DNA from: Pseudomonas sp. S09G 359
GTDB lineage: Bacteria > Pseudomonadota > Gammaproteobacteria > Pseudomonadales > Pseudomonadaceae
NCBI RefSeq assembly: GCF_002843605.1
Contig: NZ_CP025263.1
Coordinates: 1,990,501-2,054,500 of the forward strand
DNA: 64,000 nucleotides
Reading direction: 5' to 3'
Part shown: piece after piece, positions 47,806 through 56,729 of the stretch
Layout of the letters: every line of letters begins with the position of its first letter
Numbering within the stretch: the first letter of the stretch is position 1
Made by a program: the position numbers and the translations under genes
The notes under the pieces: generated by a model
Seen by the model: only the letters and a program-made list of their open reading frames with translations
Databases searched by the model: none
What the model was told of the DNA's origin: nothing

Positions 47806-48831
47806 ATGACTGAACAGCGCCCTATTGCGGTCCTGGGAGGCGGAAGTTTTGGTACCGCCGTGGCTAACCTGCTGGCCGAGAACGGCCACCCGGTGCGCCA
47901 GTGGATGCGTGACCCCGAGCAGGCCGAGGCCATTCGGGTGCACCGGGAAAACCCGCGCTACCTCAAAGGTATCAAGATTCATCCGGCGGTCGAGCCGGTG
48001 ACCGACCTGTTGGCCACCCTGACCGACTGCGACCTGTGCTTCGTTGCGCTGCCGTCCAGCGCCTTGCGCTCGGTGCTGGCGCCCCACGCCGAACGCCTGG
48101 CGGGCAAAATGCTGGTCAGCCTGACCAAGGGCATCGAGGCGCAGACCTTCAAGCTGATGAGCGAGATCCTTGCAGAGATCGCCCCGCAGGCGCGGATTGG
48201 CGTGCTGTCCGGGCCGAACCTGGCGCGGGAAGTCGCCGAACACGCGCTGACCGCCACCGTGGTCGCCAGTGAAGACGAAGCGTTGTGCGAGCGCGTGCAG
48301 GCGGTGCTGCATGGCCGCACCTTCCGGGTCTATGCCAGTGGCGATCGGTTTGGCGTGGAGCTCGGCGGCGCGCTGAAAAACGTCTACGCGATCATTGCCG
48401 GCATGGCCGTCGCGCTGGGCATGGGCGAAAATACCAAGAGCATGCTGATCACCCGCGCGCTGGCGGAAATGACCCGCTTTGCGGTGAACCAGGGCGCCAA
48501 CCCGATGACCTTCCTTGGCCTGGCGGGCGTGGGCGACTTGATCGTGACGTGCTCGTCGCCGAAAAGCCGCAACTACCAGGTGGGTTTCGCCCTCGGCCAG
48601 GGCCTGAGCCTGGAAGACGCGGTGACGCGCCTGGGCGAAGTGGCCGAAGGCGTCAATACCCTCAAGGTGCTCAAGGCCAAGGCCCAGGAAGTGGGCGTGT
48701 ACATGCCGCTGGTCGCCGGGTTGCACGCGATCCTGTTCGAAGGGCGCACTTTGAACCAGGTGATCGAGCTGCTGATGCGGGCCCAGCCGAAAACCGATGT
48801 CGACTTTATTTCCACCAGTGGTTTCAACTGA
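47806..48831 (+). CDS. gpsA: NAD(P)+-dependent glycerol-3-phosphate dehydrogenase
   Basis: A 341-residue enzyme. NAD-binding motif [20 protein letters not shown] near 9-28; catalytic Lys in [21 protein letters not shown] and [20 protein letters not shown] are family signatures. It makes sn-glycerol-3-phosphate for phospholipid synthesis. ATG 47806 ([12 protein letters not shown]) is chosen; the 47 upstream in-frame codons look non-coding. A TATAAT box at 47763-47768 may be its -10 element, with a poor -35. Confidence 0.95.
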   Translation: MTEQRPIAVLGGGSFGTAVANLLAENGHPVRQWMRDPEQAEAIRVHRENPRYLKGIKIHPAVEPVTDLLATLTDCDLCFVALPSSALRSVLAPHAERLAGKMLVSLTKGIEAQTFKLMSEILAEIAPQARIGVLSGPNLAREVAEHALTATVVASEDEALCERVQAVLHGRTFRVYASGDRFGVELGGALKNVYAIIAGMAVALGMGENTKSMLITRALAEMTRFAVNQGANPMTFLGLAGVGDLIVTCSSPKSRNYQVGFALGQGLSLEDAVTRLGEVAEGVNTLKVLKAKAQEVGVYMPLVAGLHAILFEGRTLNQVIELLMRAQPKTDVDFISTSGFN

Positions 48832-48841
48832 GGAACGCGTC

Positions 48842-49189
48842 ATGAACGATCCCAAAGCAGCCCCCAAGTATGAGTCCATCCTCCTGCGCATCCTGTGGAT
48901 GTTGGTGTTTGCCCTGGTGTGGCAGGTGGCGCAGTTCCTGCTCGGCGCGCTGGTGGTGGTGCAGCTGATTTACCGGTTGGTCTACGGCGCGCCAAACCTG
49001 GGCCTGATGAACTTTGGCGACAGCCTCAGCCAGTTCCTTGCGCAAATTGGCCGCTTCGGCAGCTTCCAAACCGAGCAGAAACCATGGCCGTTCGCCGATT
49101 GGCCAACCCCGCGCGCACCTGAGGGCGAAGCGCCCCACAGCGTGCCACCGGCGCCGCACCCGGCACGTGATGAAGAGCCGAAACTGTGA
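48842..49189 (+). CDS. DUF4389 small membrane protein
   Basis: A 115-residue protein. A hydrophobic stretch (ILLRILWMLVFALVWQVAQF, then LLGALVVVQLIYRL) spans about residues 13-48, likely two close helices, and a proline-rich hydrophilic tail (APEGEAPHSVPPAPHPARDE) follows. The family (DUF4389) has no known function. It starts 10 nt after gpsA with GAGGAACG, and its stop overlaps the sixA GTG, so gpsA-DUF4389-sixA form one operon. Confidence 0.85.
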   Translation: MNDPKAAPKYESILLRILWMLVFALVWQVAQFLLGALVVVQLIYRLVYGAPNLGLMNFGDSLSQFLAQIGRFGSFQTEQKPWPFADWPTPRAPEGEAPHSVPPAPHPARDEEPKL

Positions 49190-49635
49190 AGCTGTGGATC
49201 CTGCGCCACGGTGAGGCCGAAGGGCATGCGCGTACCGACGCCGAACGCAACCTCACCGAGCACGGCCGTGGCGAAGTATTGCGCAGCGCCGCGCACCTGA
49301 TCGGCCAGCCCATTACGGCGATCCTCGCCAGCCCCTATGTGCGTGCGCAACAGACCGCGCAGTTGGTACGCGAGGCGCTGGGCTTCGAGCCACAAATCCG
49401 CACGGTGCCATGGCTGACGCCGGACGGTAACCCGCTGCTGGTGCTGGAAAAACTCGACACCGATGACACCGTGCTGCTGGTCAGCCATCAGCCGTTGGTG
49501 GGCAGCCTGATCAGCTTTTTGCAGCACGGCCATCAGCGCCAGCCGCAACCGATGTACACCGCCAGCCTGGCGGAACTGGAGGGCGACTTCCCGCTGGCGG
49601 GGCTGATGAGCCTGGTGAGTGTGAAAAACCCGTAG
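49186..49635 (+). CDS. sixA: Phosphohistidine phosphatase SixA
   Basis: A 149-residue histidine phosphatase. The catalytic RHG is in LWILRHGEAEG (His8), and the second His is in VSHQPLVG. In E. coli SixA acts on the Hpt domain of ArcB and on the nitrogen-PTS NPr protein, so targets here may be similar. The start is GTG 49186 overlapping the DUF4389 stop (GTGA). It ends the gpsA operon. Confidence 0.92.
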   Translation: MKLWILRHGEAEGHARTDAERNLTEHGRGEVLRSAAHLIGQPITAILASPYVRAQQTAQLVREALGFEPQIRTVPWLTPDGNPLLVLEKLDTDDTVLLVSHQPLVGSLISFLQHGHQRQPQPMYTASLAELEGDFPLAGLMSLVSVKNP

Positions 49636-49720
49636 GCCACATCGGCGCTTTGTGTGTGCTATATAGTCAACCAAGCAAGTGCTTGGTTGGCTATCGTCGG
49701 ACCACAAAGGAGCGCGTCCC

Positions 49721-51367
49721 ATGCCCGTCGCTTTTCGTTTGCCGTTGCAGGTCTTCTACGAACGTGAAGCGCGGCACCCGCGCAAAGACTTCCTGGTGCA
49801 GCCGGTTGGCGCGGGCGAGGTGCAGACACTCACCTGGGGCGATGTCGGCCAGCAGGCCCGTCGCGCCGCGCACTGGCTGCGCGCCCGGCAGTTAGCGCCC
49901 GGCTCGCACATTGCGCTGATCTCGAAAAACTGCGCCCACTGGATCATCGCCGACCTGGCGATCTGGATGGCCGGGCATGTTTCGGTGCCGCTGTACCCCA
50001 ACCTCACGGCCGATTCCGTTGCCCATGTGCTGACCCACTCCGAGGCCGCGCTGGTGTTTATCGGCAAGCTCGACGATTGGCCCGCCATGGCCCCCGGCGT
50101 GCCAGCCGGTTTGCCCACCATCAGCCTGCCGCTGTGCCCCGCCGGCACCTTCGATTATTGCTGGGCCGACCTGCAGGCCTGCGCACCGATCGAAGACAAC
50201 CCGCTGCCCGACGCGTCGGACCTGGCCACGATTATCTACACCTCCGGCACCACCGGCCTGCCTAAAGGCGTGATGCACAGCTTCGGCGCCTTGGGCTTTG
50301 CGGCCACGCGTGGCACTGAATTGTTCGGCCTGGGGGAGGGCGACCGGCTGCTTTCCTACCTGCCGCTGTGCCACGTGGCCGAGCGGATGTTTGTGGAAAT
50401 GGCCGCGATCTATACCGGGCAAACGGTATTTTTTGCGGAAAGCCTCGACACCTTTCTAACCGATCTGCGCAGGGCGCGTCCGACGGCACTGTTTGGCGTA
50501 CCGCGCATCTGGAGCAAATTCCAGATGGGGGTCTATGCCAGGATCCCGGAAAAACGCCTGGACACCCTGCTGCGCCTGCCCTTTATCGGCAAGCGCGTGG
50601 GCCATAAAGTACTGGCCGGCCTCGGCCTGGATGCGTTGCGCATTGCGCTGTCAGGCGCGGCGCCGGTGCCGGAGGCTCTGCTGCGTTGGTATCAGCGCCT
50701 GGGCCTGGATGTGCTTGAGGTGTACGGCATGACCGAAAGCTGCGGGTACTCCCACGTGTGCCGGCCCGGTCAGCAGACCATCGGCTGGATCGGCCTGCCA
50801 TGCCCGGGTGTCGAAGTGCGCATCGACCCCGCGGGCGAAGTGCAGGTGCGCAGCGGCGCAACCATGCTGGGCTATTTCAAGGCCCCCGACAAAACCTTGG
50901 AGACCCTCACCGCCGACGGCTTCCTGCGGACCGGCGACAAGGGCGAGCAGGACGCCGACGGCCGTCTGCGCCTGACCGGGCGGCTCAAGGAAATCTTCAA
51001 GACCAGCAAAGGCAAATACGTGGCCCCGGCGCCGATTGAAAACCGCCTGGCCGAACATGCACGCGTCGAGCAGGTGTGTGTGGTGGGGGAGGGCCTGACG
51101 GCGCCGCTTGGCCTTTGCGTGGTGACGCCGGGCCAGGACCGGCAAGCCTTGCGCAGCAGCCTTGAGCGCTGGCTGGAGCAGGTCAACCAGACACTGGATA
51201 AACATGAGCGCTTGCGCCAATTGGTGGTGGTCAAAGACAACTGGGCGGTGGACAACGGCTTTCTGACGCCGACCCTCAAGATCAAACGCAACGTGATCGA
51301 GTCGACTTACGGTGCACAGTTTCAACTTTGGAGCGAGCGTTCCGAGACGGTTGTGTGGCAGGATTAG
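49721..51367 (+). CDS. AMP-binding acyl-CoA synthetase
   Basis: A 548-residue adenylate-forming enzyme. P-loop IIYTSGTTGLPKGVMHS; YGMTES; adenine-site RTGDKGEQDADG; hinge and catalytic lysine region GRLKEIFKTSKGKYVAP. It activates a carboxylic acid, probably a long-chain fatty acid, to the acyl-CoA. ATG 49721 follows AAAGGAG. The next gene, a hotdog thioesterase 31 nt away, acts on acyl-CoA too, so they probably work as an opposing pair. Confidence 0.9.
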   Translation: MPVAFRLPLQVFYEREARHPRKDFLVQPVGAGEVQTLTWGDVGQQARRAAHWLRARQLAPGSHIALISKNCAHWIIADLAIWMAGHVSVPLYPNLTADSVAHVLTHSEAALVFIGKLDDWPAMAPGVPAGLPTISLPLCPAGTFDYCWADLQACAPIEDNPLPDASDLATIIYTSGTTGLPKGVMHSFGALGFAATRGTELFGLGEGDRLLSYLPLCHVAERMFVEMAAIYTGQTVFFAESLDTFLTDLRRARPTALFGVPRIWSKFQMGVYARIPEKRLDTLLRLPFIGKRVGHKVLAGLGLDALRIALSGAAPVPEALLRWYQRLGLDVLEVYGMTESCGYSHVCRPGQQTIGWIGLPCPGVEVRIDPAGEVQVRSGATMLGYFKAPDKTLETLTADGFLRTGDKGEQDADGRLRLTGRLKEIFKTSKGKYVAPAPIENRLAEHARVEQVCVVGEGLTAPLGLCVVTPGQDRQALRSSLERWLEQVNQTLDKHERLRQLVVVKDNWAVDNGFLTPTLKIKRNVIESTYGAQFQLWSERSETVVWQD

Positions 51368-51398
51368 GGTCGTAATAAAACCAACAAGGATAATTTCC

Positions 51399-51839
51399 AT
51401 GAGCCTGTGGCACACCCAACCGAATATCGAGCAACTGAATGCTGGCCAGAAAAACAGCATCGGTGAGTTGCTGGATATCCGCATCGAAAGCTTCGACGAC
51501 GATTCCCTGACCGCCAGTATGCCGGTCGACCACCGTACCCATCAGCCCTTCGGTTTGCTGCATGGCGGCGCGTCGGTGGTCCTGGCAGAGAGCGTCGGCT
51601 CCATGGCGGCCTACCTTTGTGTCGATCCGAGCAAGTTCTATTGCGTGGGCCTGGAGGTCAACGCCAACCACTTGCGCGGTGTGCGCAGCGGGCGCGTAAC
51701 GGCGGTGGCCAAGGCGATTCATATCGGGCGTACCACCCAGGTGTGGGATATCCGCCTGACCAGCGATGACGGCAAGGCCAGCTGCATTTCGCGCTTGACC
51801 ATGGCCGTGGTGCCGCTGGGTGAGAACCCGCCGGCATGA
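51399..51839 (+). CDS. Hotdog thioesterase (PaaI/EntH type)
   Basis: A 146-residue protein with the PaaI signature HQPFGLLHGGASVVLAESVGS near residues 47-67 (catalytic Glu in LAES). LEVNANHLRGVRSGRV forms the substrate side. Family members cleave aryl- or acyl-CoA or proofread carrier proteins. ATG 51399 follows AAGGA. It is paired with the acyl-CoA synthetase gene upstream; P. aeruginosa has the same pair (PA1617-PA1618, from memory). Confidence 0.9.
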   Translation: MSLWHTQPNIEQLNAGQKNSIGELLDIRIESFDDDSLTASMPVDHRTHQPFGLLHGGASVVLAESVGSMAAYLCVDPSKFYCVGLEVNANHLRGVRSGRVTAVAKAIHIGRTTQVWDIRLTSDDGKASCISRLTMAVVPLGENPPA

Positions 51840-51939
51840 TAGGCGTGGCGTGAGTGTCATCATTCCTGGCAGTTACAGTCATTGCTGTGCGGCGTCGGCG
51901 TGGTGACAATCAATCTCTGTTTTTGTAGATGGGTCCGGT

Positions 51940-52743
51940 ATGTCGCAGCACGTGTTTTTTGCTCACGCCAATGGTTTTCCTTCGGCCACCTACGGCAAGC
52001 TGTTTGCCGCCCTGGCCCCGGAATACAGCGTGGCCCATCTGCCGCAGCACGGCCACGACCCCAGGTTTCCGGTGGACGATAACTGGCAGAACCTGGTGGA
52101 TGAACTGATTCACCACCTGGAGCTGCAACCACAACCGGTTTGGGGCGTTGGTCACTCTCTGGGTGGCGTGCTGCACCTGCACGCGGCCATGCGTTGCCCG
52201 CAGTTGTATCGCGGGGTGGTGATGCTCGACTCGCCGGTATTGACCCGCGCCGACCGCTGGGTGATCCGTGCGGCCAAGCGTTTCGGCTTTATCGACCGTC
52301 TGACCCCGGCCGGCCGCACCCTCGGGCGTCGCGAAGAGTTCGCCGACCTGGCGAGCGCGCGCAGCTACTTTGCCGGCAAGACGCTGTTTCGCGGGTTCGA
52401 CCCGGAGTGCTTCGACGCCTACCTGCAACATGGCCTGGAGCAGGTGGGCGATCGCCTGCGCCTGCGTTTCGACCCGGCCACCGAAATCAGCATCTACCGT
52501 GGCGTGCCGCACACCAGCCCTGGCCAGGTGCGCCAATTACAGGTGCCGCTGGCGGTGGTGCGCGGTCGGCAAAGCCGCGTGGTGATGCGTCACCACGCCA
52601 GCGGCGTCGGGCGGCTGCCCATGGGTGAAATGCTCACCATGCCCGGCGGCCATATGTTCCCCCTTGAACGCCCGCAGGACACCGCAACCTTGATCAAGAC
52701 CCTGTTCGCCCGCTGGCAAGCCCGTGAGCGCAGTTGCGCATGA
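51940..52743 (+). CDS. Alpha/beta hydrolase, first of a coupled pair
   Basis: A 267-residue hydrolase. Nucleophile Ser in GVGHSLGGVLHLHAAM; catalytic His in MPGGHMFPLERP. HANGFPSATY at the N terminus is the oxyanion segment. Its stop overlaps the start of the next hydrolase (ATGA), so they are co-translated. It starts 100 nt after the thioesterase, with no terminator seen. Substrate unknown. Confidence 0.9.
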   Translation: MSQHVFFAHANGFPSATYGKLFAALAPEYSVAHLPQHGHDPRFPVDDNWQNLVDELIHHLELQPQPVWGVGHSLGGVLHLHAAMRCPQLYRGVVMLDSPVLTRADRWVIRAAKRFGFIDRLTPAGRTLGRREEFADLASARSYFAGKTLFRGFDPECFDAYLQHGLEQVGDRLRLRFDPATEISIYRGVPHTSPGQVRQLQVPLAVVRGRQSRVVMRHHASGVGRLPMGEMLTMPGGHMFPLERPQDTATLIKTLFARWQARERSCA

Positions 52744-53594
52744 GTACGCCGGTCGAAGAAGTGCGCCTGAGCCTGCCGCATATCGAGTTGGCCGCCCACC
52801 TGTTTGGCCCCGAAGACGGTCTGCCGGTCATCGCTCTGCATGGCTGGCTCGACAACGCCAACAGCTTCGCGCGGCTGGCGCCGAAGCTACAAGGCTTGCG
52901 CATCGTGGCCCTGGATCTGGCCGGGCATGGGCATTCTGCGCATCGTCCTACAGGCGCCGGTTATGCCTTGTGGGATTACGCCCACGATGTGCTGCAAGTC
53001 GCCGAGCAACTGGATTGGAAACGTTTTGCATTACTTGGCCATTCCCTCGGCGCGATCATCTCCCTGGTACTGGCCGGTGCGCTGCCGGAACGGGTCACAC
53101 ACCTGGGTTTAATCGACGGCGTGATCCCTCCCACCGCCAGCGGCGAGAACGCGGCCGAGCGCTTGGGCATGGCACTGCAGGCGCAATTGAACCTGCAGGG
53201 CAAGCGCAAACCGGTGTACAGCAGCCTGGATCGCGCGGTTGAGGCGCGGATGAAAGGCGTGGTCGCGGTCAGCCGCGAAGCCGCTGAATTGCTGGCCCAG
53301 CGCGGTTTGATGCCGGTGCCGGGCGGTTACACCTGGCGTACCGACAGCCGCCTGACCCTGGCTTCGCCGATGCGTCTGACCGATGAGCAAGCGATGGCGT
53401 TCGTGCGGCGTGTGGGTTGCCCTACGCAATTGGTGGTGGCTGCCGACAGCATGCTGGCGAAACATCCCGAATTGCTTTCCCAGCTGCCTTTTACCGTGAC
53501 GACGCTGCCAGGCGGCCATCATTTACACCTGAATGACGAGCCCGGCGCGGCTCTTGTTGCAGACTGTTTCAATCGGTTCTTCTGCGCGCCTTGA
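52740..53594 (+). CDS. Alpha/beta hydrolase, second of a coupled pair
   Basis: A 284-residue hydrolase. The oxyanion motif HGWLDNANSF is near residue 36, the nucleophile Ser in LLGHSLGAIISLVLA, and the His in LPGGHHLHLND. It shares the fold but little sequence with the preceding gene. ATG 52740 overlaps that gene's stop by 4 nt; a TTG two codons upstream is not preferred. A haloalkane dehalogenase- or lipase-like role cannot be decided. Confidence 0.9.
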   Translation: MSTPVEEVRLSLPHIELAAHLFGPEDGLPVIALHGWLDNANSFARLAPKLQGLRIVALDLAGHGHSAHRPTGAGYALWDYAHDVLQVAEQLDWKRFALLGHSLGAIISLVLAGALPERVTHLGLIDGVIPPTASGENAAERLGMALQAQLNLQGKRKPVYSSLDRAVEARMKGVVAVSREAAELLAQRGLMPVPGGYTWRTDSRLTLASPMRLTDEQAMAFVRRVGCPTQLVVAADSMLAKHPELLSQLPFTVTTLPGGHHLHLNDEPGAALVADCFNRFFCAP

Positions 53595-53643
53595 CTTGGG
53601 GCGGTCAACTGCCGAGGCTGGGCGGATTGAAAGGGAGTCAACC

Positions 53644-53700
53644 ATGAACAAACTCAACACCGCTGCGACCTCCGATGGCCAGGGCGCGTTGATCTTATGA
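53644..53700 (+). CDS. 18-residue ORF translationally coupled to the DUF4892 gene
   Basis: ATG 53644 to TGA 53700 encodes MNKLNTAATSDGQGALIL. GGGAG lies 6 nt upstream, the best ribosome site in this stretch, whereas the DUF4892 ATG has none of its own. The stop overlaps the DUF4892 start as ATGA. It is probably a leader that feeds ribosomes into the main gene; the peptide itself may have no function. Confidence 0.5.
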   Translation: MNKLNTAATSDGQGALIL

Positions 53701-54515
53701 GCGTGCGTAAAGGATGTATCCGTATCCTCGGGCTGAGCCTGCTCAGCCCATTGGTGTTTGCCGCCGACGTACCGGGTAGCCAGGACCTGCCCGCCGTGGC
53801 CCGTCAGGTCGACGCGCAAATCGTCGATTACCGCCCCGCCGAAGAAAAGGAACGCATCTACCCCATGGGCGCGATCCGCAAGATCAGCGGCCAACTGCGT
53901 TACGAAGGCCAGGCCACCGCCCGTGGGCAAACCACGGCGATCACTTATGAGCTGCCCGCCGAACACACCTCCAGTGCCGCGTTCACCGCGACGCGCGAAG
54001 CGTTACAGGCCCAGGGCGCACAACTGCTGTTCTGGTGCCAGGCCCGCGACTGCGGCGAAAGCAGCCTGTGGGCCAATGAAGTGTTCGGCAACGCCAAGCT
54101 GGTGGGCGCCGACGGCCAGCAGGAATACCTGCTGTTGCGCCTGGCCGCGCCGCAGGACAACTCCCTGGTGGCGCTGTACGGCATCACCCGGGGTAACCGC
54201 CGCGCTTACCTGCATGTGGAACAGCTGGACGCCAACGCGCCCCTGGGCAACCTGCTGCCCACCTCGGCCACCCTGTTGCGCGAGCTGAAAAGCACCGGCG
54301 AGCTGGACTTTCCGGCGCTCGGCGGCGAGCCTGACGACACCTGGCTGACCCTGATTTCCCGTGGGTTGAACCTCGACGCCACGTTGCGCGTCAGCTTGAC
54401 CGGCCCGACGGCCGAGGCCTGGCGCCTGGCCTTGATCGACAAGGGCGTACGCGCCGCGCGCATGGAAACCGGCACCGCTGAAACCAAAGGCCTGCACCTG
54501 CATCTGATACGCTGA
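53697..54515 (+). CDS. DUF4892 periplasmic or outer-membrane protein
   Basis: A 272-residue protein with a signal peptide (ILGLSLLSPLVFAADVPG) and a DUF4892 domain: RQVDAQIVDYRPAEEKERIYPMG, then a central region with LFWCQARDCGESSLWANEVF, containing two cysteines that may form a disulfide. The C-terminal 80 residues resemble a repeat-like region with LPTSATLLRELKSTGEL. Function unknown. Translation depends on the 18-codon ORF overlapping its start. It is the next gene after the hydrolase pair. Confidence 0.85.
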   Translation: MSVRKGCIRILGLSLLSPLVFAADVPGSQDLPAVARQVDAQIVDYRPAEEKERIYPMGAIRKISGQLRYEGQATARGQTTAITYELPAEHTSSAAFTATREALQAQGAQLLFWCQARDCGESSLWANEVFGNAKLVGADGQQEYLLLRLAAPQDNSLVALYGITRGNRRAYLHVEQLDANAPLGNLLPTSATLLRELKSTGELDFPALGGEPDDTWLTLISRGLNLDATLRVSLTGPTAEAWRLALIDKGVRAARMETGTAETKGLHLHLIR

Positions 54516-54587
54516 CCGTTACCAGGCGAACGGACCCGTGCCGTTCGCCTAAGCTCTCTTCCTACAGCCTTCTTCTCGAGATACCCC

Positions 54588-55646
54588 ATGCTCAATAACG
54601 ATCGCCTGCTGGTGCAAATCCTGCTGTTGGTGCTGTTCGGTGCCAGCTTCTGGGTGATGGCGCCGTTCTGGTCGGCGCTGTTCTGGGGCGCGGTGCTGGC
54701 CTTTGCCAGTTGGCCGTTGATGCGTTTGCTCACGCGCGCGCTGGGCGGCCGCGAATCCCTGGCCGCCGGCATCCTCACCTTAGGCTGGATGTTGCTGGTG
54801 GCGGTGCCGCTGGTGTGGCTGGGGTTCAACCTGGCTGACCATGTGCGTGATGCCACGGCGCTGATCAAGGATATCCAGGTCGACGGCTTGCCGGAGGCGC
54901 CCACCTGGCTGGGCTCGATTCCGTTTGCCGGCGAGCGGCTGGTGGCGATGTGGAACAGTATCGATCAACAGGGCGCGGCGCTGATGGTCAGCATCAAGCC
55001 GTACCTGGGGCAGGTGGGCAATTGGTTGCTGGCGCGCAGTGCGCAGATCGGCGGCGGTATCCTCGAGCTGACCCTGAGCCTGGTGTTCGTGTTCTTTTTC
55101 TATCGTGACGGACCGCGTTTGGCGATGTTCGTGCACCGTCTGTTGGAGCGTTTGATCGGCGACCGGGCCGGTTACTACATCGAGCTGGTGGCCGGCACCG
55201 TGCAGCGAGTGGTCAACGGCGTGATCGGCACCGCCGCCGCCCAGGCCGTGCTGGCGCTGATCGGCTTCTGGATCGCTGGCGTGCCGGGCGCGTTGGTGCT
55301 GGGCATCGTCACCTTCCTGCTCAGCCTGATCCCCATGGGCCCGCCGCTGGTGTGGATCCCGGCCACGGCCTGGCTGGCCTGGAAGGGTGACTACACCTAT
55401 GCGGTATTCCTCGGGGTGTGGGGCACGTTCATCATCAGTGGCGTGGACAACGTGCTCAAGCCGTACCTGATCAGCCGTGGCGGCAACCTGCCGCTGGTGA
55501 TCGTGCTGCTGGGGGTGTTCGGCGGGCTGATCGCCTTTGGCTTTATCGGCCTGTTTATCGGCCCGACCTTGCTGGCGGTGGCGTACAGCCTGTTGATGGA
55601 CTGGAGCGCGACCCAGGCCCAGCGTCGCGAAGACAAACCGCTATAA
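54588..55646 (+). CDS. AI-2E family transporter (PerM-like)
   Basis: A 352-residue membrane protein of the AI-2 exporter / PerM family, with about 8 membrane helices, the typical FFFYRDGPRLAMFVHRLLERLIGDR region and the C-terminal ISGVDNVLKPYLISRGGNLPLV signature. Most members are now viewed as transporters of unknown substrate, some as Na+/H+ antiporters. It starts 72 nt after DUF4892 with a weak ribosome site, and faces the convergent sensor kinase across a palindrome. Confidence 0.88.
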   Translation: MLNNDRLLVQILLLVLFGASFWVMAPFWSALFWGAVLAFASWPLMRLLTRALGGRESLAAGILTLGWMLLVAVPLVWLGFNLADHVRDATALIKDIQVDGLPEAPTWLGSIPFAGERLVAMWNSIDQQGAALMVSIKPYLGQVGNWLLARSAQIGGGILELTLSLVFVFFFYRDGPRLAMFVHRLLERLIGDRAGYYIELVAGTVQRVVNGVIGTAAAQAVLALIGFWIAGVPGALVLGIVTFLLSLIPMGPPLVWIPATAWLAWKGDYTYAVFLGVWGTFIISGVDNVLKPYLISRGGNLPLVIVLLGVFGGLIAFGFIGLFIGPTLLAVAYSLLMDWSATQAQRREDKPL

Positions 55647-55665
55647 CTGCCAGGTGGAAGCTAAC

Positions 55666-55691
55666 GTGGGAGGGCGCTACACCCCTCCCAC
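55666..55691. terminator. Palindromic REP-like terminator between convergent genes
   Basis: GTGGGAGGG - CGCTACAC - CCCTCCCAC, a perfect 9-bp stem between the transporter (+) and kinase (-). It is made from REP ends, with no T-run. Confidence 0.55.
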
Positions 55692-55694
55692 ATT

Positions 55695-56729
55695 TCAGGC
55701 GCGGGGCAGCCACATCACGGCGGTCAGGCCGCCGCCAGGGGTGTCTTCCAGGCTCAGGCTGCCGCCAAGGCGCTCTGCTGCTTCCTTGGAAATCGTCATG
55801 CCCAGGCCGACCCCGCCGGAGTTGCGGTTGCGTGAACCCTCCAGGCGAAAAAACGGCTCGAACACCGCCTCACGTTTATCGGCGGCAATCCCCGGGCCAT
55901 GGTCGATCACACGGATGACCAGCGCCTCGCGGCTGTCCGTCAGCTCGATACGCGCCGAGCCGGCGTAGCGCAAGGCGTTGTCGATCAGGTTGTTGAGGCA
56001 CGAACGCAACGCCATCGGCTGTACCTGCAACGGTGCGCTGGTGCCGGAATATTGCACGTCGGCGCCTTGGTCCTGGGCGTTTTCGCTCATGGACTCCACC
56101 AGCGCCTGCACATCCAGCCAATGCCGGGTTTCGCTGGTGCGCTGTTCGTGCAGGTAGCTCAGGGTGGCGTCGAGCATGCCGATCATGTCGTTCAGGTCCT
56201 GGCGCATCTGGCCTTGCAGCTTGCTGTCTTCGATCTGCTCCAGGCGCAGCTTGAGGCGTGACAGCGGGGTGCGCAGGTCATGGGAGACCGCGCCGAGCAT
56301 GCGTGCGCGTTGGCTGACCTGCTCGCGGATGCGCCGTTGCATCAGGTTGAAGGTCGACGCCGCCTGTTTCGCCTCCAGCGGCCCGGATTCGTCGAGGGGC
56401 GGGCTGTCGAGGTCCAGGCTCAAGCGCTCGGCGGCTTCACTCAGGCGCTGGATCGGCCGGCTCAGCAACTTGGCGCCATACCAGGCGGCAATGATCAGCG
56501 AGATAAACTGGAACGTTAGGGGCACCACCGGGCCGCCAAACCACGGGCGCTTATGTTTGGGCAGATGTTTCATCGTGCCATTCGGCTGCTCGATGAACGT
56601 TTCCTCAGGCGGCGGTGGCGGTGGGCCGTAGTGGTGAAACCAGAAGAACGCCAGCCCATGGGCCAGCACAATCGCCACCAGCAACACGCCGAACAGCCGA
56701 CCAAACAGCGTGTTGAAGGGGGCGCGCAT
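55695..56729 (-). CDS. Sensor histidine kinase (EnvZ-like) with proline-rich periplasmic loop
   Basis: A 344-residue kinase. TM1 about 9-30, then a short periplasmic loop about 31-67, TM2 about 68-88, HAMP, HisKA with H-box MLGAVSHDLRTPLSRLKLRL, and ATPase with NLIDNALRYA, DHGPGIA and GGVGLGMTI. The loop begins HHYGPPPPPPEETF and contains further histidines (KHLPKHKRPW), so metal or cationic-ligand sensing is possible. It starts right at the end of the response regulator gene (1-nt overlap), forming a two-gene operon. Confidence 0.9.
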   Translation of the reverse strand: MRAPFNTLFGRLFGVLLVAIVLAHGLAFFWFHHYGPPPPPPEETFIEQPNGTMKHLPKHKRPWFGGPVVPLTFQFISLIIAAWYGAKLLSRPIQRLSEAAERLSLDLDSPPLDESGPLEAKQAASTFNLMQRRIREQVSQRARMLGAVSHDLRTPLSRLKLRLEQIEDSKLQGQMRQDLNDMIGMLDATLSYLHEQRTSETRHWLDVQALVESMSENAQDQGADVQYSGTSAPLQVQPMALRSCLNNLIDNALRYAGSARIELTDSREALVIRVIDHGPGIAADKREAVFEPFFRLEGSRNRNSGGVGLGMTISKEAAERLGGSLSLEDTPGGGLTAVMWLPRA

